64,000 nucleotides of DNA from Dipylidium caninum (lineage: Eukaryota; Platyhelminthes; Cestoda; Cyclophyllidea; Dipylidiidae): positions 248,001 through 312,000 of the forward strand of contig QEYB01001355.1 in NCBI GenBank assembly GCA_017562135.1, read 5' to 3'. The notes under the pieces are model-generated. The model did not search any database and was not told the origin of the DNA. It was given only the letters and a program-made list of their open reading frames with translations. Positions 25,001-35,500 of this stretch are shown here, one piece after another. Position numbers and translations under genes: made by a program. Positions within the stretch are counted from its first letter, which is position 1, and each line of letters opens with the position of its first letter.

Positions 25001-26760
25001 CGTCTGCCCCGAGTTTGATGATGCTGTAGATGCTATCGCGAATTGGCCTTAAAGTTTGCTATAATTCGCGTCCATCCGACCACAACCACCACCACCATCA
25101 TCACCGCCGCCACCGCCACCGCAAGCTGCAGCGCGACGGCTCTGACATTCGCCGCATTAACTTAACGTACATACGCTGATACTTGCTGTAGCGGCAAATG
25201 TTGTACATTAAAATGTACGGCCGCACAACGCCTGGCCCACTGGCCCCCGCCTCATTCCCAGTTATAACATTCCGACGACTTCGTTGTAACGTCAAAAGCG
25301 CCATTGACTCCCCGATTACCTGCTGTTAGGCGCTCCCCTTGTAAAATGAATTAAAAAGCGACCCAAATTGACACATCAAATATTTGTGCGCTCGGAGGAG
25401 AGAGGCAGCGATGTTGTGCGAGATTTTCACAGCTTCGGCGACATCCCCCTCCATCCTCGACCTCAAGCACTCGAACTTAAGACCTAGATTAACGATTGAA
25501 AGCGCCTTGTAAACGAGCCATTAATAAAACATTAGCACCCAGTCCTGCGCGGAGGGTAACGACACGGAGACGGAACGTCGATCGCCGCCCAGGGGAATTT
25601 CCCGATTGGTCACTTGGAAGTTGCTTTGCCCCTCGCCTCCACGCCCCAAGCCCCCCCCCTCTCCCTCCCCCGATGGGTGTTGTCAAATGAATATGCATTC
25701 AGGAACGGGCAGTTACTAAGGCTACTGAGTACATGGATGTGCTCCTAGACTGAACTATTGCCTAAACCCTAACAAATATGTCTACACGAGCCTGTCAGGG
25801 TTTAGGATGTAAGTGATTGCTATTTCCAACCAAACTGCACTTTTCGCGGTCTTAATCACTTTTCAAACAAGGCTAGTGACGCAAAAACTTCCCAAAGGAG
25901 TTGTAACAGTGTCACCCGCAGTCTTTGAGTAATTTAGTAAAGGCACGACAGACATTAATTCGGATACACTACAAATGACTCTGGTTGCCAGTAGAAATGT
26001 TTCAAAAGGCTCGCGAAATTTTCCATCGCTGTATATGTGGATCTCCGTAGAATCCCCAGCCACACAACTGTCGACGGTGGCATTACTAGAGTACAGGAAT
26101 TATAATAGACTTTCGCTCATGGATTGAAAGAGTGTTAAAAATGAACCGATACAGTCAACTTGAGGGTCTTCTTTACAAGCAAACGTTTGTCTCACTTCAA
26201 ACGAAGTACTTCAAGTCAATGTACCATCTGCTAAATTTGTCTAGGCTATAGTATTTAATTCCGGCTTTGTTCTTATATAATTGCAATATTAAGACTTATA
26301 ACGTCCCACGCGTTTGTGCTATTCAAAAATGCGACGTCCCCCGTCGACGCAATAAAATATGGAACAGGCAGTTAAAACAACTTCGAAAGAGTTTCCTAGG
26401 TGACTGCTAATTTACTTTCAAGTTAGGCGCTAAATAATTATTTCTATTAACTTTAAGTTGCAATTAGAATTTAATAACTCTCCTGAGTATAACACCACAG
26501 GTTAATTTTGTGATCAATAAACATTCATTTTATTATACACAGGTTCTTTGCTTCACACCTTTGTGTACTCACGCCCCGTAACACTGCCTCCAAGCCGTGC
26601 CTATAGCCGAGCGGCCGTTCAGGGAGCCAGCAATAAACCCACCTCCACTCTGTCAGCTTATTACGACTCACGGGAGGACTGCGAACGCGCTGCATTAGTC
26701 GATTACGTGTCGCCGCGATACATCATTCATCCTCTCATCCAAAAAGGCAGGGAAAGATAA
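16092..26760 (+). CDS. Unrecognised four-exon gene, C-terminal part complete
   Basis: Exons 16092-16163, 16346-16460, 22789-22856 and 26543-26760 have AG/GT borders and all phases match (1, 2, 1). They give about 157 residues and a TAA stop; the first exon begins in phase 1, so at least one upstream exon is missing. Exon one reads SAEQKFFKSPFAERG. Exon two reads LTKEEKERIVSILRKLK, a charged amphipathic helix that faintly recalls the Rab-binding helix of rabphilin/RIM, though no zinc finger follows. Exon three is open in only one frame (GGDKVIADAEAAIRRLGG). Exon four contains YYDSREDCERAALVDYVSP and ends KGRER. I do not recognise the family. The second intron is 6.3 kb and the third 3.7 kb. 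No signal peptide or membrane segment is seen. Confidence 0.5.
18027..18083 (+). CDS. Candidate 57-nt cassette exon
   Basis: The block has a pyrimidine-rich acceptor (ccttcgtccctag) and a perfect donor (GAG|gtaagt). It is 57 nt, a multiple of three, and lies between exons 16346-16460 and 22789-22856. In the phase left by the upstream exon it stays open (LLRGTGRTRRKV and so on) and returns the same phase, so inclusion would add 19 residues without a frameshift. In its own phase-0 frame it reads more like ordinary coding sequence (AKRNWENEAKGCLDAHIYE), so it could instead belong to another plus-strand transcript. Confidence 0.35.
20114..20193 (+). repeat. 80-bp inverted repeat, left arm
   Basis: Its reverse complement matches 23572-23651 with one visible mismatch over 80 bases. 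Weaker similarity continues for some tens of bases to the left (the reverse complement contains tgcttgaggcggcacc, also present near 23713-23728). It lies in the intron upstream of the 68-nt exon 22789-22856. Confidence 0.9.
22857..26542 (+). other. Last intron of the 16.1-26.8 kb gene
   Basis: The first half is GC-rich and contains a C run (23064-23075), a GATGAA hexamer repeat (about 23196-23224), a G run (23359-23370) and the right arm of the inverted repeat. From about 25.7 kb the intron becomes AT-rich up to the last exon. No further coding block is supported. Confidence 0.4.
23572..23651 (-). repeat. 80-bp inverted repeat, right arm
   Basis: This is the partner of 20114-20193 in opposite orientation, 3.4 kb away, in the intron downstream of exon 22789-22856. 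Transcribed together, the arms could form an 80-bp RNA duplex enclosing that exon. Confidence 0.9.
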
Positions 26761-26866
26761 TGAGAAGCATTACATTAATGGGAAAATTTTCCTGCTGCCT
26801 CAATTAATTTATTTTGTCTCCATGGTACTAAAATGCAAGAGTCTCGCAAATTGAAATATGGTCTGC

Positions 26867-26872
26867 AATAAA
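26867..26872 (+). terminator. Polyadenylation signal AATAAA
   Basis: AATAAA lies about 107 bases after the TAA stop of the 16.1-26.8 kb gene, in AT-rich sequence. It supports 26758-26760 as a true gene end. Confidence 0.5.
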
Positions 26873-27062
26873 CCGATACATCAGCAGCTCATGAGTAGAC
26901 TTTTCATTATAAGTGACCTGACTGACTACGTTTCAGCCGTCAATGCAATGTGGGGACGAGTAGAAAAGCACTTCTGCCCATTAACTGCCATGCTTTATTA
27001 AGTTGAAAACAGACTAACGACAACTGACAGAATTGCCCAATCATGCGTGTTAAGTCCTCCCG

Positions 27063-27593
27063 TTACGGACGAACTGCTCGCTTCCGGGGTGGATTCTCAC
27101 GTAGTTGAGTCTGCTCTGCGCCAGAGTCCCCCTCCCATGCCAGGGGTAGTTCGGTGCCCATCGGCCAGCGCCGATATGACCTCCATCCCCTCGGGCATGA
27201 AAACTGCCATTAGATAAAAGTAAGCTCCCTCGCCGAGAGGGGGTAGCCAGAAGGCCTAGAAAGTTAGTTTGACGCCCCTGAGTCTTTCAATTTCCACCAG
27301 CTTATGAGCCTGCCCAGCGCCATGGCCATCCGACCGCGATTGTAGTCATCCCGGCCCGGTTCTCCATTACCGCTCACACCTTCTCTCGATACCGTCGACT
27401 GATTAAGACTTAGCGGGATACCTTTTTTCTCGTTCATCCTCCTCCTCTTTGTTTCCCTTTCTGCTTACAATGAATGTCACCTTTGAGATGATGCCCACGC
27501 ATTTAGGGGGCGAGGGTCGGCGCAGCATCAGGACGTAGACCAGCGGTCCTCCATTTGGCCATTCACGACGTAGACGCGTTGTTTGTTGAGGAA
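27063..27593 (-). CDS. Weak two-exon candidate, convergent with the preceding gene
   Basis: Exon 27593-27469 (acceptor cacccag, donor gtaagc) and exon 27203-27063 (acceptor ttatctaatggcag) join in phase 0 and end at TAA. The first reads PLVYVLMLRRPSPPKCVGII and the second FSCPRGWRSYRRWPMGTELP. The FIFSCPRG junction superficially resembles the FIFSSPxG block of glia maturation factor/ADF domains, but the remaining motifs of that family are absent. A second frame of the last exon is also open (VFMPEGMEVISALADG), which lowers confidence. No start exon is seen. Confidence 0.22.
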
Positions 27594-29372
27594 CTGGGTG
27601 CCACGCCCACGCGCTGAGGGGCGCGACGGTGGGCGGTGGGACGCCGGAGTACATGCAAACAATGAGTGATGCTCCTGATGACAGTTGGTGGGTCACGCCC
27701 CTCATGTTAATTAGTCTGCCGTCACGGGCCGCTCGAGGAATTCAGTGAAGCTGGCAATCGGAGGACGAGGAGGATGCGCACTCCAGGGGAAGAGACATCC
27801 TTGGACAATTAATTCACATCACCGGAGGACACTTCCAAGTACCTTCGTGGCATGAGACAAAGACCGCCAACCCTCCTCGCAGGCGACCACTCAGCCTTGT
27901 GCCCGTCCGGCCTCCAAACGGGCCCCAACTCGCCTATTCAACACGGCAAAAAGGCGGGATGCAGTGCATCCCCGGAATGTTACCTTTTTCCGAGTGAATG
28001 TTCGTTTTTTCTGCATTTGAAATGTCCTAACAAATCCTTTAATCTGAAGTCCGGAGATTGGAAGCAGTTGGGGACTGTTGGCGTCGCGTTACGTTGAAGT
28101 GTCGCCACTTCCTCTGCCCGATGAGAAAGTCGAGAGGGCGACTCCGTCCCTGTCGTGTCCGCACTCCTGCGACTCCGGCCTCAAGACAGCCGGTGTCGCA
28201 GGATGTCCCTTCCACTTAGCGTCGCCTCGGCTCCCTAAAAGCTCTTCTTCCCCAGAGTCCATCCCGTTCCGACTGCGGGTGCTGGGTGAAAATTCCCCTT
28301 CCCCCCCTCCGCGGTGAGAAAGTCGAAATACCTCGGCTGCGAGGAGGTGAGTGACAGGCAGTCGGTGCTCCACTCGCCACTAAGAGTGGAGGTAGTAGGG
28401 GCGAGTGAAGGACGTGATGCACCGATGGGTGCTCGATGAAGAGGACGCAGCGGCTCGACCGCGACGGGGGCGCAGGTCGTGGAGTTCGCACGGTGTGTCA
28501 GCTGACGAGGGCGTCGTGTTGTCCTCCCCTGCAGCCAATCACGGGGCGGCTGCCGGGGTGGGTGAGGGGGGGCGCGAGAGCCCCCTTTTCGAGTAACGGA
28601 GGTGAGTGCTGTGTCGCTCGTAGCCCTCCTAATTGCCTTTTCCCGTCGTGTTTTCGGCCCAGCCTCCTTCGGCTGGCCGAGTGGACGAGGGCGCAATTTG
28701 TCGTGGGACGGAAGTCCTCACCTCTCACCCTCTCCTGTCCACACGCAGGTCTCCCACGCCCCGCCCACGCTCACTTCGACGCGGAAAGCGATTCTCACCT
28801 TCGATCTCGCCCGTCTCGGTTGCATTCGCACCAACCAATGCTGAATTATCACTCTGACAGCTCGCGTCGCCCGTCCAAACTCTCGCTACGATCTCGTAAG
28901 ACGATCACGTCTGCTGTCAAACGACCTGACCACCTTGACGTACGACAGTCGAAAATAAAGTAACGGGTCGGATATGCCTAAATCCCGGGTATGGATGGGG
29001 GATTCCGTTCTCGACGGAGGCCGCCGAAGGCGACTGGTCACCGCTCGCCCCCTGAAACAGACCACAGGCTCGCAGGCCGCACTCCAGTCGCTCACACGAC
29101 TCCAGCGGATCTCTCTCTCCCCGCCGGGCCCTCGAGGGTGGGCGATATGCTTCCACCAGGGTGTGTGCACCAAACGACGGCGTTGTCTGATGCTTGCACA
29201 AAGAAATCGCCTCCAATGTTCCGCGAGAGTGGGAAGGAAGGCGCGGTTTAAAGGTGGTAAACGTTTGAAGTATAAAAATCCAATTAATTATTGTTTCCTA
29301 TCTAATTGCCCAACAGAATGTTAACAGCGCCCCCTCTCCTCCTCCTCCTCCTTCTTTCGCCCCCGCGACGTG
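27594..29372. other. GC-rich spacer upstream of the synaptotagmin-like gene
   Basis: The stretch contains many open frames on both strands produced by composition and no splice-supported exon. A CTC/CTT-rich tract at about 29333-29355 abuts the promoter of the next gene. Confidence 0.35.
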
Positions 29373-29442
29373 ATTGGCCGAGGCGACGGGACACACTCCC
29401 GCCGGCACGTACGCACGCCCTCGTCCAGCCCGCGTATTTAAG
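29373..29442 (+). promoter_or_regulatory. Core promoter of the synaptotagmin-like gene
   Basis: A CCAAT-type element (ATTGG, 29373-29377) lies about 60 bases before a TATA-like TATTTAAG (29435-29442). Transcription would then start near 29465, some 70 bases before the ATG at 29535. The block is CpG-rich. Spacing fits a standard polymerase II promoter; there is no experimental support. Confidence 0.45.
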
Positions 29443-29487
29443 ACACTTTCTGCCCGATCGACGGGGTGACCGAAGCCTCCGCGAGTG

Positions 29488-29550
29488 ATGCGGCCTGAGA
29501 GACGTTCCAGCACGGACAAGCACAGGCGAGGAGAATGCTGCAGACCATAA
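29488..29550 (+). CDS. Upstream ORF overlapping the synaptotagmin-like start codon
   Basis: The first ATG after the predicted transcription start opens a 20-codon frame (MRPERRSSTDKHRRGE and so on) that ends at TAA 29548-29550, 13 bases past the ATG of the main frame. Ribosomes using it could not reinitiate at 29535 without scanning back, so it would dampen translation. The role is inferred from position only. If the main exon instead begins at the acceptor-like cacag at 29521-29525, this ORF is irrelevant. Confidence 0.35.
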   Translation: MRPERRSSTDKHRRGECCRP

Positions 29551-32500
29551 GAAGTCGGGTGGCTGAGGGTTGGCGATCCCTACCGTTCCCAGGGACAGCT
29601 GCCGGCCACAGCTCGTTCAGTATCCGCGCGTCCTTCATGCGCCAGTCGACACTCGACAGCTCCTCCTCCAGTCGAGACATGGACGACTCGCCCAGCTGGA
29701 GCCCGCCTGTCAAGTACCGACCCAGTGCCTTCGGTAGGTATTTCATCTCATCAAATTTTTAAGTAAAACTCCGCCAAATGCTACGAGGCACTCGCATTTC
29801 GTGAAGCTAGCCAGCGTGGCCAAAGTCTCGAAGGTTTTTAACAGAGCAGATGATATACCGCCGTGTCCCTCGGCCATGAAGCGAGCTCTAGGGTCGTGAG
29901 AGGCTTTAGAAGCCCCTGCCAGCCAAAATGCCCTCGACCCAGTGAGGCATTTGGCTGGTCTAGTTGGCTGCCCCTTTCTCCCGTTTCACGAGGTTGTCTG
30001 TTAAATGTCAACATTGCAATTGCACACAGGTGATTAGAATGCAGGCCTGGAACCTCGTAGACTAGTAGAAATTCAGCCTCGTGACTATAAGGAATGACTT
30101 TTGTTCTAATAACCAACCAACACTTAACACTAATATTTCAGCTGTTGCAATATCTCCGTCTAGTCCTCGGAGATGGCAGAAGTCTCCGAAATAATTGTGC
30201 TGCCTAACTTGTGACGCTGAGAGCCATTGCTTGGCACAGCGGAACGAGTGAAGTGGCGAATTGAAACGTTTAACGTAAATGAACACACAGAAACAAAAAT
30301 TTGAGCATTCGAACATTGTTCAGATCATACTGTTTTAACTATTTACTAAATTGACCATAATTTTCCCTCGGTAAAGAACTCTGTCGTTTGAGTTTCAAGC
30401 ACCAATATTTCTCCATTAACTGCAACTTTTAAGATTCTATCTGTGTAATTTACGACGCCGCGCCTTTGATTCCTTTTTTACTGTAAAGCTTTAAATCCCC
30501 TTTCCATGTGTGTACGTGAGAGAAGTACCAAGGCGACCTCTACGATTTGGTTAGACGCCTCCGCAACTTTTCCTTAAGTTTGTTGTATTTTTTTCGAAGA
30601 AAGCATTGGGATATGTTTGCCTACCGCCCATCTGTCAGTCTATGTGAGGCGAAGAGAACTACACATCGCAATTGTTTCGGCGTCGCTCGACGCCCATTCA
30701 CTTTACCATATAAAAAGTAGCCTTTTTAAACGATCATGAAGATTGCCAGCAAAAGAAATGTTGTTTCTGCTTCTCCCCATTTGTAAAAAACATCACCACT
30801 TGTCAAGAAATAAAAGATGAATTAAGGCAGCGTAGGAGCACATGTCGACTAATATCAAAGGAATTTAAGGGATTCATTTAATATCTTGAATTACCGCCCA
30901 TACATCGTAATAAAGGCTATGCTAATGACGATATATTCTAACGAAAACATAGTCCGTCTGGTTATTTGATTGAAAGTAATGTTAACAGTTTGATAGACAA
31001 GTCATGAGTTTAAACAAGCAAACGCTTGATATATAATTTCGCCTCACATATGTAATTAATTAGCTTTAAAAAAATTGATTTTTATGGCGTAGTCAAAGTA
31101 TTTTTCTTCTTTGGTCCTTGAGAGAACAGACTTTAATTTTGCAATTTTCCTGTTAATATGGAGGGCCACAAGATGTATAAACGTAAGGAAAGGGGGGAGG
31201 AAATGGTAGAAGTGAACGAAAAATAGGCCTATATATTGTGCAAGCTAATCCATTTTACATACCTGGTGAATAGCGATGTTACTCTGCTCCCTACGATTGT
31301 CCGGTAGCGATAAAATCGACACAAATTTCAGTTTTCGAAAAAGTGGAATGGATTCAACTTCACCTCTATTCTAATAAGGTGATCGCCTGACAAAGAAGAG
31401 CTCTGTTTATTTCCGCAAGCTCCGCTGGGTTGTACGAAACTCTATTGTTAAAGAGTCCACCTTGAGGGGAAAATTTTTAATCAAATTTAAGTTTTCTCCA
31501 GTATTCTTTCCTTGGTTGTTGAATCGAAACGCCGCATAGGGTACGTCAACCTTTCACGCCCTATTTTTTACCCAGAAAGCCAACAAAATTGGCTCCCAAG
31601 GCAGCCTTTCTTGTCATGACTATTCAGAGCAGATTTGAGGATAAGTGTTAATACTGCCTTTTGTTCAAATGTTTATTTTCATCTGCGTTTACAAATCTGC
31701 CTTTGTCTGACAGAAGAGTCCAAAAAACGGCGACGTTATCTCGCGCCTCTCCTCTAATGCAGCATTGTTAATTATGGGGAATAATAAATTCAGCCAGAAG
31801 CAACATCACGACTTGGTACACAAAAGATCAGAGCGAGGGTGGAGGATGAGAGGGGGCGGAGGAGGCGGCGGAGGAGGCGGCGGAGGAGGAGGAGGAGGAG
31901 GAGGAAGGACGCGATAAGCCCATAATCCTCGGCTCTCTGCCATGGCTCAGGCCGTAAAATTACTCTCGAAAGGCTTAACTGTGGGGACGGGGTGATCCTT
32001 GCTGGAATAGCGGTGGAGGCGTTTAACTGCCCAAATCAGTAAATCAAAGCATTGGCGTTCGTGCCTCTCCAGGCACTGAGCGCCACGGCGATCGGATGCT
32101 TAATCCGAGGACTGAAAACGGCCCCGTTACTGCTCTTATACGACGTTTGAGCACACACGCGGACCATCTAGTTTCTCCTGATGCCTCAGACTGTCGACGT
32201 CCTCTGCCCAAACGCCCGTGTCGCCAGACTCCTGGGAGTTACGCAGGCGCAGAACGCTCGGGGCCCGCGCGAGAGAGGACGAAGGCCACTCACCTGACTG
32301 CGCCGGCCGCACCGAAGACTGCGCCCGAAGGCCCCTCTGCCCCACGCAACATGCCGACTTTCCCTTCTACTCTCGTATCGTCACGCCGTCAGGCGATAGT
32401 CCACACCGCCTGGTTGGAAGAGGATTAAAACTAACATTTAATGCACCGTCGCGAGGTCTCTTTATTCGGGCTCATTTTTCCAAGTCTGTAAATAGTCGTC

Positions 32501-35500
32501 GAACGGCCAACTATTCCGCCTCGGCCCGGCGAGAGTCGTCCTCATCTCCATTTTCTTTGTTTCGCGGAAATATTTGAAAACTCCTTACTGGGTGGCAAAG
32601 AAGAGGTTGGCTTTTGGTAAGACAGGCGGGTTCGCGTTTCAGCCAAGAGCCGTGAACTGGGCCGGTTGGATCCCAACCTCTACCGGAGCTCGACCAACGA
32701 GGACCTCTACGACATGCCGATCGACCACTTGGGACGCGTCTGGTTCACCGTCTCCTACGATGAGGCGGCGGAGCAGCTTCGCGTCACCATCCACAAGGCG
32801 CGCAACCTCCGCTCGCCGCACTACCAGTCGATCCGCTCGCCCTCGGACCTCATCTCCAACGACATCGCCTCCCTGAGTCTCCTGACTCCGGCTCCCACGC
32901 AGGACTGTCGCATCAGGCAAGGAATTCACACTTTGGCGTGGGCAACCGCTGGTGTCTCGTATGCGTGACACCCGAAATCCCTCGCTGCTACCGAGGGCGG
33001 AATGGCGGGCAGCAGGATTGGCCGGTTTGGTAGCCCACTTGTTCGGCCCCACAGGGGAAAAGGGTCAAAAAGAGAGCGGTGGAGGCTACTTTTTTATTTA
33101 AATCCCAGTAGACGAGTGAACCGGCCACTGCCTCGCCTCTTCGCTGGCTGGTTCGGTCACTCCGCGTGGTCCGATTCCCCTCGGGCGTCTAATCGGCCAC
33201 CGTCAGTCTCCTCGTCGCGCAAGCATTCTGCCCACTGTTGAAATCCTCCGTGAAGACCTTTGAAACCGCCTTTCCTAGCGTCGCCTCGTCAAACTTGTAT
33301 CGAAGTGCAAAAGTCGATTTTCACTGTCCGAAGTGGAGAGCGTCAACACACGACCTCAGCCTTAAGTCGCACATGCCATTCACAGCTCGTCAAGACGACA
33401 GAACGGCCATGGCAAATGGCCTTGACCCCGCTTGACATCGCAGGTGTCTGCTCGCCAGAACGAAGTCCCGACGTCTGTCGAACCGGGCTGGGAGATGTCT
33501 GCACGAGGGGTCGTCAGCGCTTCCAGATGGGAGCATGAGGCGCCTGTTGAAGTGTCGGACCACCGGACGCCACGTCGGAATCGTCCAATTCCCTGTTCGC
33601 CGTGGCGACGCTCTTTGTCGGTGAAATGTGCTTTGGCCGAGCAGCAATGGAGAATGGGCAGGCTGTGGACGGGCCTCTCGACGCGACTGTCGCCTCCTCG
33701 GCTGCACCGAAGGAAAAGCGCCCACATGAGGCTGCATTGCGGCGGATCTCGCATTCTGACGCGGTAGAGGCATCGCATCGTCTTCGGACCCGCCGGGCCG
33801 CGGAGGTTCCGTCGAAATTGCCACTCCCCCGATGTCACGAGGCGGGTGAGAAGGAGGATGGGGACTGGGACGACGGGAGACTCGAGAGGCAGCAGGTGCC
33901 GGTGGAGGGCCAACGAAAGCCTCGTTTCAGTGACCGACTGACGATGGCGTGCATTCCAGTAGCAGTAAACATTCGCTTCCCCGCGCGGTGGTTCGGCGTC
34001 AGCCATCGTCCGCCGCCCCGCCCCTCCCCTCCCCTCCCCTCCCCTCCCCCCCCCGCGGGCCGACTGGGAGGGTCGCCGAAGTGGCAACTCGGGTTGGACA
34101 GTGCGACAACCCGCGCATCCGTCACGTGGCAGTGCGATCGCCGAGTGAACACGTCAACAGTGTCTGGGCGGGACTGCGACGGGAAGGCGGCAGGGGAGCC
34201 TCGATTGTGCCAGTTCAGGGCGCCTCGGCGGGCGGATCTGCGCGGCGACGCGGGGCTGGGGGAGGCGAACCCGCCAGTCGAGCGGCAGCCTCGTGTCCGA
34301 GTGATGAGTCCAAACGCCACGAGCCAGCGAACTCGCCACTTCGGTTGGCAGACTTCGGCTGGCGCCGAGGTGAAACGATCCGAAACCGCACGGCGGCCGC
34401 CGCACGAAACCTCCTCTCCAGCGTCGATGGTGGCAGAACTCGCCACTGCCGTCACGAAAACAGGGCGGGGAGGCGCGGGCCGCGGCGAAGGTGGCCTCAA
34501 CCGCCAGCAACACTCCCCGACGCTTGAACTAATGCTGCTTTGGTCTCCTTCAGAGTCTACCTCGAGAGTGCCGAGAAGAAGTTCCACACGACGTCGATAA
34601 AGAAGCAGACGAACAATCCGACCTTCGAGGAGGCCTTCACCTTCCAGGTGAGTCTACGCGCTTCAGCGGTTCACGAGGTGTCCTCCCGCGTTTCGGTGCC
34701 GCGGTCCGCTCGAGTTGCTTTGGTTGGGCGAAGGCGTCGACCATCGTGGCGAAGGCGGACAAAGTTGTCCGAGGAGGCGGTTGGGCAGGGGGCGCGGAAG
34801 CTCGTAGCGAGGGAGGTTCTGTGCCTACTGGGGCCGTTGAGACGATGCACAGCGAGTCAGTCCCCCCAATTTCCAGTGGAGACCCTCGGAGTCGGTCATT
34901 GTTGCGTGATGGACGGAGACACCAGTTTTGCTCGCCCTGCCCACGCGTCGAGGCGGCGTCGAAACGGGGCGGGGCGGGGCGGGGCGGGATCGGAGATGTC
35001 ACCCACACGAGCTATCGTCGCCACACCTTCTCCCGCCTTCCGATGCCCCGCGCAGAGGCGGCCTTCATCCTCCGTGGACGAGGTCGGTGGGGAAGCCAGG
35101 CGGGTCGAGTGCCCCCTCCGCAGCGGAGTGTCGAGGACCCCAAACTCAGCGGCCCCTTGCTGCACGCTTAGTCGAGGACGGGACCTGCGAATTATCGACG
35201 CGTCGGGCCGTGGACGTCGTCCGTCTGGGGCATTTGGGAACGGGGTGGGGGTGCGGGTGGAGTGGACTGCGCGGCCGCTGAATGGGAACGGTTGTGCGCG
35301 AGGAGGCGCAGTCAACTCACGCCTTTTCCGTTCAATCGTCTCTTCTAGTTGCCAAAGCACGAATTGGCCAACCAGAGCATTCGACTGGATGTCCTGTCCA
35401 TTGAAAAGACGAAGAAGGACCCTCCTCATCGGCTTCATCACCTTCCCCCTCAATGTCCTCGCGCACGCCGAGCCGCAGTGGGCGCCGCTGCGACTTTTCA

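Noticed and set aside
33602..34600. Long overlapping open frames on both strands
   Set aside because: Arg/Pro/Ser-rich translations without motifs in a CpG-rich intron with pentamer repeats; composition explains them.
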